A stretch of DNA of 20,003 nt from Clostridiales bacterium (GCA_019421385.1 JAHZFK010000041.1:1-20003), one strand, 5' to 3'. Positions 7,531 to 14,766 are shown, counted from the first letter of the stretch. Notes: generated from the letters alone by a model not told the origin. A program made the numbers and translations.

Positions 7531-9036
7531 ATGGCATATTATTTCAGTGAACCTTCGCATACGTTCAACGAATATCTGCTTGTGCCGGGGTATTCCTCTG
7601 CGGAGTGCATTCCGGCGAATGTCAGCCTGCGCACTCCGATTGTCAAGTACCGCAAGGGAGAGCAATCCGCGCTGTATGCCAATATTCCGATGGTTTCCGC
7701 CATCATGCAGGCGGTTTCGGACGACCGCATGGCGATTGCATTGGCTCAGGAGGGCGGCATCTCCTTTATTTACGGTTCGCAGACGATTGAAAGCGAAGCG
7801 GCGATGGTAGCGCGCGTGAAGAGCTACAAGGCGGGCTTTATTGTTTCCGATTCCAATTTGCGCCCGGAGCAGACGCTGGCGGATGTATTGGAACTCAAGG
7901 CAAAGACCGGCCACTCCACCATGGCAGTCACGGACGACGGCACGGCAAACGGCCGTCTGCTCGGCATTGTCACCAGCCGCGATTACCGCGTTTCCCGTAT
8001 GGAGCGCAGCGTGCCGGTATCTGAATTCATGACGCCGTTTGACAAGCTGGTCACCGCACCGGCGGACACCACCCTCAAGGTGGCAAACGACATCATCTGG
8101 GATCACAAGCTTAATTCGCTGCCGCTCGTAGACGATGAGCAGCATCTGGTTTATATGGTATTCCGCAAGGACTACGACAGCCACAAGGCGAACTCGCTCG
8201 AACTGCTCGACGAGCACAAGCGCTATGTGGTCGGTGCGGGCATCAATACCCGCGACTATGCCGAGCGTGTACCTGCGCTGGTGGAAGCCGGTGCGGATGT
8301 ACTGTGCATCGACTCTTCCGAGGGCTTCTCTGAGTGGCAGAGCCGCACGCTTGCGTGGATCCGTGAGAACTACGGCGACTCGGTTAAGGTTGGCGCGGGC
8401 AACGTCGTCGACCGTGAGGGCTTCCGTTTCCTCGCAGACGCAGGCGCGGACTTCGTCAAGGTTGGTATCGGCGGCGGTTCGATCTGCATCACCCGTGAGC
8501 AGAAGGGCATCGGCCGCGGTCAGGCGACTGCGCTGATCGAGGTTGCCGCAGCGCGCGACGAGTATTACCTCGAAACCGGCGTGTACGTGCCGATTTGCTC
8601 GGACGGCGGCATCGTGCACGACTATCACTGCACGCTGGCGCTGGCAATGGGTGCGGATTTCCTCATGCTCGGCCGTTATTTCTCCCGTTTTGACGAATCC
8701 CCGACCAATAAGGTCAATATCAACGGCAGCTATATGAAGGAATACTGGGGCGAAGGCTCGTCCCGTGCGCGCAACTGGCAGCGCTATGACATGGGCGGCG
8801 ATAAGAAGCTGTCCTTTGAAGAGGGCGTCGATTCCTATGTACCGTATGCCGGTTCGCTCAAGGATAACCTCGGCCTGACGCTCAGCAAGGTTCGTTCGAC
8901 CATGTGCAACTGTGGTTCTCTCTCCATTCCGGAGTTCCAGAAGAAAGCAAAGATCACGCTGGTGTCCGCGACCTCGATCGTCGAGGGCGGTGCGCACGAC
9001 GTGCTGCTCAAGGAGACTTCTACCACCAGCAAGTAA
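7531..9036 (+). CDS. guaB: IMP dehydrogenase, Tritrichomonas foetus-like type
   Basis: IMPDH oxidises IMP to XMP with NAD+, the committed step of guanine nucleotide synthesis. The 501-aa protein has the (beta/alpha)8 core with an inserted CBS-pair domain (roughly residues 100-220). The catalytic loop reads GIGGGSICITREQKGIGRG with catalytic C319. Other active-site residues are D261 (CIDSSEGF), D358 (CSDGGI), the mobile-flap pair R418-Y419 (RNWQRYD) and E431. These numbers coincide exactly with those I recall for the crystallised T. foetus enzyme, and long stretches match it; ordinary bacterial GuaB has GIGPGSICTTR. ATG 7531 was chosen because AGGAG (7519-7523) lies 7 bases upstream; the ATG at 7510 lacks a site. 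The gene has its own promoter and a following hairpin. Confidence 0.96.
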   Translation: MAYYFSEPSHTFNEYLLVPGYSSAECIPANVSLRTPIVKYRKGEQSALYANIPMVSAIMQAVSDDRMAIALAQEGGISFIYGSQTIESEAAMVARVKSYKAGFIVSDSNLRPEQTLADVLELKAKTGHSTMAVTDDGTANGRLLGIVTSRDYRVSRMERSVPVSEFMTPFDKLVTAPADTTLKVANDIIWDHKLNSLPLVDDEQHLVYMVFRKDYDSHKANSLELLDEHKRYVVGAGINTRDYAERVPALVEAGADVLCIDSSEGFSEWQSRTLAWIRENYGDSVKVGAGNVVDREGFRFLADAGADFVKVGIGGGSICITREQKGIGRGQATALIEVAAARDEYYLETGVYVPICSDGGIVHDYHCTLALAMGADFLMLGRYFSRFDESPTNKVNINGSYMKEYWGEGSSRARNWQRYDMGGDKKLSFEEGVDSYVPYAGSLKDNLGLTLSKVRSTMCNCGSLSIPEFQKKAKITLVSATSIVEGGAHDVLLKETSTTSK

Positions 9037-9056
9037 GCAAAGCTGTATCTGAAAAG

Positions 9057-9091
9057 ATTGCCCCGTAGATCAACTGCGGGGCAATTCTTGT
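9057..9091 (+). terminator. Weak terminator hairpin after guaB
   Basis: ATTGCCCCGTAG (9057-9068) pairs with CTGCGGGGCAAT (9074-9085) around loop ATCAA, giving 12 pairs with one wobble. The following TCTTGT is a poor U-tract, so termination is probably partial and some guaB transcripts may continue into the CLC gene. Confidence 0.7.
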
Positions 9092-9108
9092 CGGAAAGGG
9101 GAATGAAT

Positions 9109-10404
9109 ATGGAGCGTGGAAGTCGGGATTTGACGGGGACGATAGTGCGTATGCTGCATAGACTGGGCTATCGCGTGCGGCGCAGCGGCGGCGTGTTTTT
9201 GCGCTGGTGCGTTTTCGCGGTGGTGATCGGTCTGGTGGTTGGCGCAGTGGGCGCGGGGTTCCATCTGGCGCTGGAATGGGCAGGGGAGACGCGCGCGGAA
9301 TACGGCTGGCTGCTCTATCTGCTGCCGTTTGCGGGCGTGTTTATCGCTTTTTGGTACAAGCGGGCGGATATGCCGCTCGAGCGCGGAACGAATTTCATTT
9401 TGACCTCGGTGCGGGAAAACCATCCGGTGCGGCTGCGGCTGGCGCCGAGTATTTTTGTGACCTCGATTCTGACGCATTTATGCGGCGGCTCGGCGGGGCG
9501 AGAGGGTGCGGCTATCCAGCTCGGCGGCGCGATTTCGGGCAACATCGGACACTGGATGCGACTGGACGATCGGGACAGCCGCACGATCACGATGTGCGGT
9601 ATGGCCGCGGGCTTTGCCGCGCTGTTCGGTACGCCGCTGGCAGCGAGCGTGTTTGCGATGGAGGTCATCAGCGTGGGCGTGATGTACTATGCAGCGCTGT
9701 TTCCCTGCGTGCTTGCGTCGGTCATTGCGCATCAGGTGGCGCTGTCGCTGGGTGGGGAAACGACCACATTTGCGTTGTCCGATGTACCGCAGCAGGCGGA
9801 GCCGCTGCTGCTGGCGAAGCTGGTGCTGTTTGGCGTGGTCTGCGCGGTGCTGAGTGCTGTGGTATGCATCGTGTTCCATCGTATCGGCCACCTTTTCAAA
9901 AAGTACATCCCGAATCAGTACCTATGCATCGCGGCAGGCGGTTTGACGGTGGTGCTGGTGTCTTTGCTGCTCGGCACACGCGATTATAACGGCGCAGGCA
10001 TGGAGGTCATCGAGCGTGCAGTCGCAGGTGAAGCGAGCTATGCCGCGTTTTTCATCAAGCTGGTGCTCACTGCTGTTACCATCGGTGTGGGCTATAAGGG
10101 CGGCGAGATCGTGCCGGATCTGTTCATCGGGGCGACGTTCGGCGCGGCTTACGGCGGCTTTTTCGGTCTTGCGCCCTCGTTTGCAGCAGGACTCGGCATG
10201 ACCGCGGTGTTTTGCGGCGTGACCAATTCGCCGCTGACCTCCATTCTGCTGGCGTTTGAGCTGTTCGGCGGACAGAGCCTTGCGCTGTTTGCGCTGGTGA
10301 TCGCTGTTTCCTATATGCTCAGCGGATATTATGGCCTGTACAGCGAACAAAAGATTCTGTATTCTAAAATGCGGCCGCAGTTTATCGACCGCAAGACCAA
10401 ATAA
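9109..10404 (+). CDS. CLC-family anion channel/transporter, divergent selectivity motifs
   Basis: This 431-aa polytopic membrane protein of the CLC superfamily moves chloride or another halide, as channel or H+-coupled antiporter. Visible family marks are GGSAGREGAAIQLGG with the gating glutamate at E132, GTPLAASVFAMEV (the usual NAPLAG...E region) and GYKGGEIVPDLFIGATFG (the usual GxPGGxFxPxLxxG). The N-terminal anion-site motif GSGIP is not present; the equivalent segment appears to read RGTNFIL. This places it in a divergent bacterial branch, where substrate cannot be told by eye; fluoride-type CLCs are a possibility. No fluoride riboswitch is seen upstream. ATG 9109 lies 7 bases after AAAGGGG; the nearby ATG 9103 is too close to it. 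No separate promoter is evident, so it may depend on guaB read-through. The HAD gene follows after 23 bases. Confidence 0.9.
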   Translation: MERGSRDLTGTIVRMLHRLGYRVRRSGGVFLRWCVFAVVIGLVVGAVGAGFHLALEWAGETRAEYGWLLYLLPFAGVFIAFWYKRADMPLERGTNFILTSVRENHPVRLRLAPSIFVTSILTHLCGGSAGREGAAIQLGGAISGNIGHWMRLDDRDSRTITMCGMAAGFAALFGTPLAASVFAMEVISVGVMYYAALFPCVLASVIAHQVALSLGGETTTFALSDVPQQAEPLLLAKLVLFGVVCAVLSAVVCIVFHRIGHLFKKYIPNQYLCIAAGGLTVVLVSLLLGTRDYNGAGMEVIERAVAGEASYAAFFIKLVLTAVTIGVGYKGGEIVPDLFIGATFGAAYGGFFGLAPSFAAGLGMTAVFCGVTNSPLTSILLAFELFGGQSLALFALVIAVSYMLSGYYGLYSEQKILYSKMRPQFIDRKTK

Positions 10405-10427
10405 TATGGCTTCCGGGAGGAAAAAAC

Positions 10428-11084
10428 ATGCACGAATTTAAGGGTGCGATTTTCGATATGGACGGTACGCTGCTCGATTCCATGCCGGTGTGGAAACGGC
10501 TGACACAGGGGTATCTGGCAGAATTCGGGCTGACGGTCACAGATGAGGAGTACGCAGCCTGCGAAGGGTTTTCACAGCCGCAGGTCGCGCAGTATTTTGC
10601 CGATCGGTATCCCGAGCTGCCCGGCGGTGCGTCCGGGCTGATGGAGGGGATGGATCGGCTGATCACCAAACGGTACGAAACCATTGCCAAACCCAAGGAC
10701 GGCGTGCTTTCGTTTTTGGATGAGCTGCGCCGCCGCGGCGTAAAAATGGCGATTGCGACGTTGACGGCGCGCCGCCATGCGGAAAAGGCGCTGCGGGATC
10801 GGAATATGATGGGGTACTTTGCCTTTATGCTGACCATTGAGGATGTGGGCATTTCCAAGTATCAGCCGGATATTTATTTGATGAGTGCGGAGAAAATGGG
10901 GCTTGCGCCTGCCGAGTGCATTGTGTTTGAAGATGCCCCGTATGCATGTGCCACAGCCAAACGCGCGGGGTTCCGCGTTTGCGGCATGGTCGAGCCTGCC
11001 TATGCGGCGGGAGAAGCGGAGCTGCGTACAGTGAGCGATTTCGTGGTCGAACAGTCGTATGACGAATTGCGCGGAAAACTGTAA
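10428..11084 (+). CDS. HAD-superfamily phosphatase (beta-phosphoglucomutase-like subgroup)
   Basis: This 218-aa cytoplasmic hydrolase has all four HAD motifs. Motif I is FDMDGT with nucleophile D10 and acid/base D12, motif II is ATLT (T111), motif III is K144 in SKYQPDIY, and motif IV is FEDAP (E168-D169). The helical cap inserted after motif I marks subclass I, like beta-phosphoglucomutase and phosphoglycolate phosphatase. The substrate is probably a small phosphorylated metabolite but cannot be named from sequence. GGGAGG (10415-10420) lies 7 bases before ATG 10428. It follows the CLC gene by 23 bases and is probably co-transcribed with it. Confidence 0.88.
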   Translation: MHEFKGAIFDMDGTLLDSMPVWKRLTQGYLAEFGLTVTDEEYAACEGFSQPQVAQYFADRYPELPGGASGLMEGMDRLITKRYETIAKPKDGVLSFLDELRRRGVKMAIATLTARRHAEKALRDRNMMGYFAFMLTIEDVGISKYQPDIYLMSAEKMGLAPAECIVFEDAPYACATAKRAGFRVCGMVEPAYAAGEAELRTVSDFVVEQSYDELRGKL

Positions 11085-11092
11085 GAAAGGGC

Positions 11093-11121
11093 TTGCAATC
11101 TCTTATTTAATCCCGTACACT
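11093..11121 (+). promoter_or_regulatory. Sigma-A promoter of MATE-luxS
   Basis: TTGCAA (11093-11098) lies 17 bases before TACACT (11116-11121, 5 of 6 matches to TATAAT). The start near 11128 gives a leader of about 70 bases containing the hairpin at 11143-11173. It is embedded in the inverted repeat described separately. Confidence 0.75.
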
Positions 11122-11135
11122 ATATATTAAGAGAT
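11098..11135. repeat. 8-bp inverted repeat spanning the MATE-luxS promoter (operator candidate)
   Basis: ATCTCTTA (11098-11105) and TAAGAGAT (11128-11135) are exact reverse complements with 22 bases between. The left arm lies at the -35 edge and the right arm at the likely start site. Only the right arm would be transcribed, so this is better read as a DNA-binding pattern than an RNA stem. Half-sites about three helical turns apart (30-base offset) on the same DNA face would suit a regulator contacting both arms. Confidence 0.5.
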
Positions 11136-11142
11136 AAAAAGA

Positions 11143-11179
11143 AAGCTGCGCCGGACAAGTTCCGGTGCGGCTTCGTTTT
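11143..11179 (+). terminator. Leader hairpin with short T-run ahead of the MATE gene
   Basis: AAGCTGCGCCGGA (11143-11155) pairs over 13 positions (two wobbles) with TCCGGTGCGGCTT (11161-11173) around loop CAAGT; CG and then TTTT (11176-11179) follow. It lies after the MATE promoter, so it is either the terminator of the CLC-HAD transcript placed downstream of the next promoter, or an attenuator. I see no antiterminator pairing. Confidence 0.6.
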
Positions 11180-11197
11180 GGTCAGGGGGAATGAATT

Positions 11198-12586
11198 TTG
11201 GAAGAACAAAACAAGATGGGCACGGCGCGCATGGGACCGCTGATTTTTTCCATGGCGCTGCCGGCGATGATCTCAATGATCATCAACGCGCTGTACAACA
11301 TCGTGGACAGCATTTTCGTTGCCCAGTATTCGCAAAGCGCGCTGGCGGCGGTTTCTCTGGTGTTTCCGCTGCAAACGCTGGTCGTGGCGATCGGCGTCGG
11401 CACTGGTGTGGGTGTTAACTCGCTGATCGCGCGCCGTCTGGGTGAAAAACGCCGTCTGCATGCAAACTCTGCGGCAGAGCACGGCATCGCGCTCGCCGTG
11501 ATCGGCGGCATCGTGTTTCTGGCGCTGGGCTTTGGCTTGTCCGGTGTGTTCGTGCGCGCGTTCGGTGCGGCGGAGGATGTTACCGTGCAGGCGATTCAGT
11601 ATTCGCACCTTGCGGTCGGTCTGAGTATTTTCGTCATGGTCTCCATGATGTGCGAAAAGCTACAGCAGTCGACCGGTAACATGATTATCCCGATGTGTCA
11701 AGGTCTGGCGGGTGCGATCATCAATATCATTTTGGACCCGCTGATGATCTTTGGCATCGGCCCGTTCCCGGAGATGGGCGTGCGCGGCGCGGCGCTGGCC
11801 ACCGTTATCGGACAGATCTTCGGTATGCTGATCGGTTTGTGGGGCGTATTTGTCCATCAGAAGATTTTGCAGGTGAATATGCGGGAATTCAAGTGGCGTC
11901 TCCAGACGGTCAAGGATATCTACCGTGTCGGCCTGCCGGGCATCGTAATGCAGAGCGTGGTATCCGTGATGACGGCGGGGATGAACGCCATTCTGATTGG
12001 ATTTTCGCAGACAGCAGTCAACGTACTGGCGGTATATTTTAAGCTGCAAACCTTTGTGTTCATGCCGGTGTTTGGTCTGAACCAAGGTGCGCTGCCGGTC
12101 ATGGGCTACAACTACGGCGCACGCAACAAAAAGCGCCTGTTTGGTGCATATAAAATCACACTGACCGCAGCAGTGGTCATCATGGTGATCGGCCTTATTC
12201 TGTTCCAGCTCTTTGCGGAGCAGATGCTTATGATGTTCGTCGACCGCACGGATGAAGCAGCGCTGCAGGAAATGATTGCAGTTGGTGTTCCGGCGCTCAG
12301 AATCATCAGCTTGTCCTTCCTTGGTGCGGCATTCGGCATCATCAATTCGACGCTGTTCCAGGCAACGGCGCGCGGCATGAACAGTTTGATCGTATCGGTC
12401 TGCCGTCAGCTCGTTATTATTTTGCCGGCTGCATGGCTGCTCGGACAGTGGAAGGGGCTGGATGCCATCTGGTATTCCTTCCCGATCGCGGAAGTGGCTG
12501 CATTTTTCATTTCTTATGTGCTGTTGTGGCGCGAATATTGCACAGAACTGCGGTATATTGGTGTTGAAAAGGAGAAAAACACATGA
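11198..12586 (+). CDS. MATE-family multidrug/metabolite exporter (TTG start)
   Basis: This 462-aa membrane protein of the multi-antimicrobial extrusion family exports organic cations or small metabolites by Na+ or H+ antiport. The hydrophobic pattern fits about 12 segments in two six-helix halves. The family N-terminal block MGPLIFSMALPAMISMI and NALYNIVDSIFVAQY is present, as is the second-half FGLNQGALPVMGYNYGARN motif. I chose TTG 11198 because AGGGGGA (11184-11190) lies 7 bases upstream; the next in-frame ATG (11216) lies 25 bases from it. An out-of-frame ATG at 11191 abuts the ribosome site. A TTG start lowers expression. The stop overlaps the luxS ATG (ATGA), so the two are translationally coupled, which makes luxS-related export imaginable but unproven. 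Confidence 0.93.
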   Translation: MEEQNKMGTARMGPLIFSMALPAMISMIINALYNIVDSIFVAQYSQSALAAVSLVFPLQTLVVAIGVGTGVGVNSLIARRLGEKRRLHANSAAEHGIALAVIGGIVFLALGFGLSGVFVRAFGAAEDVTVQAIQYSHLAVGLSIFVMVSMMCEKLQQSTGNMIIPMCQGLAGAIINIILDPLMIFGIGPFPEMGVRGAALATVIGQIFGMLIGLWGVFVHQKILQVNMREFKWRLQTVKDIYRVGLPGIVMQSVVSVMTAGMNAILIGFSQTAVNVLAVYFKLQTFVFMPVFGLNQGALPVMGYNYGARNKKRLFGAYKITLTAAVVIMVIGLILFQLFAEQMLMMFVDRTDEAALQEMIAVGVPALRIISLSFLGAAFGIINSTLFQATARGMNSLIVSVCRQLVIILPAAWLLGQWKGLDAIWYSFPIAEVAAFFISYVLLWREYCTELRYIGVEKEKNT

Positions 12587-13041
12587 AACGCATTGCAAGC
12601 TTTGAAGTCAATCATGATAAATTAAAACCGGGGATGTATACCTCCCGCATCGATGGGGATGTGACGACCTATGACATCCGCATGGTTTATCCCAATGCAG
12701 GCACGTATATTCAGCCTGCGGCAGGGCATACGTTTGAGCATCTGTTCGCAACCTATGCGCGCAACTCGCGCTTTGCCGATCATATCATTTACTGCGGTCC
12801 GATGGGGTGCCAGACCGGATTTTATTTTCTGGTGCGCGATTTAGCGCCGGCGGATGCAATCGAGCTGGTGCGGGAGACGATGGACTTTGTTGCGGCGTAT
12901 GAAGGCGAGATCCCCGGAGCAAGCCGCATCGAATGCGGCAACTATCTGCTGCATGATCTGGCGGGCGCGAAGGCGCTGGCAGCGTCTATGATTCCGGTGC
13001 TCAAGGACTGGAAAGAAGAAAATTTGGTATATGAAAAATAA
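12583..13041 (+). CDS. luxS: LuxS, S-ribosylhomocysteine lyase
   Basis: LuxS splits S-ribosylhomocysteine into homocysteine and DPD, the precursor of autoinducer-2, serving the activated methyl cycle and quorum signalling. The protein is 152 aa, normal for the family. The metal ligands are H49 and H53 in HTFEH and C118 in ECGNYLLHD; the catalytic residues are E52 and C76 in PMGCQTGFYF. AAAAGGAG (12567-12574) lies 8 bases before ATG 12583, within the end of the MATE gene. The 4-base overlap implies that ribosomes finishing the MATE gene can restart here. No methyl-cycle nucleosidase (mtn/pfs) gene lies in the window. Confidence 0.97.
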   Translation: MKRIASFEVNHDKLKPGMYTSRIDGDVTTYDIRMVYPNAGTYIQPAAGHTFEHLFATYARNSRFADHIIYCGPMGCQTGFYFLVRDLAPADAIELVRETMDFVAAYEGEIPGASRIECGNYLLHDLAGAKALAASMIPVLKDWKEENLVYEK

Positions 13042-13043
13042 TG

Positions 13044-13090
13044 CTTGCATTTTGTCGTGCAGTATGGTATCATATCCTTACGACTGCAAG
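13044..13090. repeat. Imperfect inverted repeat bracketing the rpmE promoter
   Basis: CTTGCA (13044-13049) pairs with TGCAAG (13085-13090), and GTCGT (13054-13058) with ACGAC (13080-13084); four unpaired bases lie on the left side only. As RNA from luxS it would form a long stem followed by AGAAATTTT, a possible weak luxS terminator. As DNA it encloses the whole rpmE promoter and could be an operator. Confidence 0.4.
13045..13073 (+). promoter_or_regulatory. Sigma-A promoter of rpmE (extended -10)
   Basis: TTGCAT (13045-13050) lies 17 bases before TATCAT (13068-13073), with TGG directly ahead giving a TGN extension. The start near 13080 leaves a leader of about 50 bases. Confidence 0.78.
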
Positions 13091-13129
13091 AGAAATTTTG
13101 TGATTTCCCGTGGAAAGAGGTGAAACAAC

Positions 13130-13333
13130 ATGAAACAGGGCATCCATCCCGAGTACAAGCAGACCACGATCCGCTGTGCCTGCGGCAATGTCATTGAGAC
13201 CGGCTCCACTAAGGAGAATATCGTCGTTGACGTTTGCTCCAAGTGCCACCCCTTCTTCACGGGCAAGCAGAAGCTGGTAGACACCGGCGGACGTGTTGAT
13301 CGCTTCAAGAAGCGTTTCAATCTGGACAAGTAA
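13130..13333 (+). CDS. rpmE: 50S ribosomal protein L31 (zinc-binding form)
   Basis: L31 is a small protein at the bridge between the ribosomal subunits. The protein is 67 aa and starts MKQGIHPEYK. It carries the four cysteines of the C+ form, C16 and C18 (CAC) with C36 and C39 (CSKC), so it binds zinc. In several bacteria this form is swapped for a cysteine-free paralogue under zinc limitation; no such paralogue is in the window. AGAGGTG (13116-13122) lies 7 bases before the ATG. The gene is monocistronic, between its own promoter and a strong terminator. Confidence 0.97.
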   Translation: MKQGIHPEYKQTTIRCACGNVIETGSTKENIVVDVCSKCHPFFTGKQKLVDTGGRVDRFKKRFNLDK

Positions 13334-13337
13334 GAGG

Positions 13338-13389
13338 AAGCCATCGAAACGGTTGCTGACGAAGCGCGTTTCGGTGGCTTTTCTGTTTT
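13338..13389 (+). terminator. Intrinsic terminator of rpmE
   Basis: AAGCCATCGAAACG (13338-13351) pairs over 14 positions (one T-G) with CGTTTCGGTGGCTT (13367-13380). The tail TTTTCTGTTTT follows. It begins 5 bases after the rpmE stop codon. Confidence 0.92.
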
Positions 13390-13443
13390 CAAACCCGCTC
13401 GCGCACATGCGGGCATACCCCAGAGAGGGGAGGAAACGATACA

Positions 13444-14730
13444 ATGACCGAACTGGAAAACAAAATGCAGGCGGAGCGTGCGGTGCTGGTTGGGCTGTCC
13501 TGTCCGTCTTTCACCGCGCAGCAGGACGCGGATGAGCGCACGATGGATGAACTGCATGCGCTGGCTGAGACCGCGGGCGCGGAGGCGGTTGCGATGACCT
13601 TGCAGCGCCGTCCCGCGCCGGATGCACGCACCTTCATTGGCGAGGGCAAGGCAGAAGAGGTACGGCAGCTTGCCGAGGCCAACGAGGCAACGCTGGTGCT
13701 GTTCGACAATGAGCTGTCTCCGTCGCAGACGCGCAACCTTCAGGAGCTGACCAAATGCACCGTGCTCGATCGCTCGGCGCTGATTTTGGACATTTTCGCG
13801 CAGCGCGCCCGCACGGGTGAGGGCAAGTTACAGGTTGAACTGGCGCAATACCAGTATATCCTGCCGCGTCTGGCAGGCATGTGGACGCATCTGGTGCGCC
13901 AGACGGCAGGCGGCGGCAAAAGCCCGATCGGTACGCGCGGCCCGGGCGAGACCCAGCTGGAGACCGACCGCCGCCACATCCGCAAGAGAATTGACAAGCT
14001 GAAAGCGGAGCTGGAACAAGTGCGGCAGGTACGCGCGGTGCAGCGCCGCCAGCGCAAAAAGACCGAGTTGCCTATGGTCGCCATTGTGGGCTATACCAAT
14101 GCGGGTAAGTCTACGCTGCTCAATCAGCTGACCGGCGCGGGCATCGAAGCGAACGACCGCCTGTTTGACACGCTTGACCCGACCACGCGCAAAAAGCGCA
14201 TTTCGGATACGCAGGAAATTTTGCTGAGCGATACGGTTGGCTTTATCCGCAAGCTGCCGCATCATCTGGTCAGTGCATTCAAGGCGACGCTGGAGGAACT
14301 GGCGTATGCCGACCTTTTGCTGCATGTTGTCGACGTGTCGGATGAGGATTGGCGGATGCAGGCCGAGACGGTCGAAGGCGTTATCGCGCAGCTGGGCGCG
14401 CAGGAAATCCCGCGCCTGATGGTTTATAACAAGGCGGACAAGTGTGATCCGGAGGTGATTCCGTATTTCCGGCCGGATGAGGGCGTTGCCATTTCTGCCA
14501 AGACCGGCGAGGGTGTGGAGGCGCTGCTCGTAGCCATTGAACATGCGCTCGGACGAGGAAAACATCGCGTCAAGCTGCTGATCCCGTACGCGAATGGTGC
14601 GGTGCTTGACATGCTGCACCGGGAAGCGCAGATCGAATCGACCGAGTATGCCGCAGAAGGCACACTGGTCGAGGCGGTCGTGGACGATAAGACCTATGGC
14701 CGTGTGGCGGACTATCTGTTTGAGGAATAA
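13444..14730 (+). CDS. hflX: GTPase HflX
   Basis: HflX is a GTPase of the Obg-HflX group that binds the 50S subunit and splits or rescues stalled ribosomes, notably under heat or antibiotic stress. The protein is 428 aa. The HflX-specific glycine-rich segment lies at 156-177 (GGGKSPIGTRGPG, then ETQLETDRR), followed by a basic coiled-coil stretch (about 178-205). The G domain has G1 GYTNAGKS (216-223), G3 DTVG (263-266), G4 NKAD (329-332) and G5 SAKTGEG. The N-terminal domain carries TFIGEGKAEE. AGGGGAGG (13426-13433) lies 10 bases before the ATG. I see no clear promoter in the 54 bases after the rpmE terminator. The YigZ gene follows after 36 bases without a terminator. Confidence 0.96.
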   Translation: MTELENKMQAERAVLVGLSCPSFTAQQDADERTMDELHALAETAGAEAVAMTLQRRPAPDARTFIGEGKAEEVRQLAEANEATLVLFDNELSPSQTRNLQELTKCTVLDRSALILDIFAQRARTGEGKLQVELAQYQYILPRLAGMWTHLVRQTAGGGKSPIGTRGPGETQLETDRRHIRKRIDKLKAELEQVRQVRAVQRRQRKKTELPMVAIVGYTNAGKSTLLNQLTGAGIEANDRLFDTLDPTTRKKRISDTQEILLSDTVGFIRKLPHHLVSAFKATLEELAYADLLLHVVDVSDEDWRMQAETVEGVIAQLGAQEIPRLMVYNKADKCDPEVIPYFRPDEGVAISAKTGEGVEALLVAIEHALGRGKHRVKLLIPYANGAVLDMLHREAQIESTEYAAEGTLVEAVVDDKTYGRVADYLFEE

Positions 14731-14766
14731 CGCGCAGATGAAAGCGCATTAAAACGGGGATACACA

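Noticed and set aside
7333..8997. A 554-codon open frame antisense to guaB
   Set aside because: It lies opposite a clearly conserved gene, is His/Arg/Ala-rich nonsense typical of the complement of GC-rich coding DNA, has no ribosome site and matches no family I recognise.
9037..9108. Fluoride riboswitch upstream of the CLC gene
   Set aside because: The 72-base gap is mostly the guaB terminator hairpin and the ribosome site; none of the conserved fluoride-riboswitch blocks is visible.
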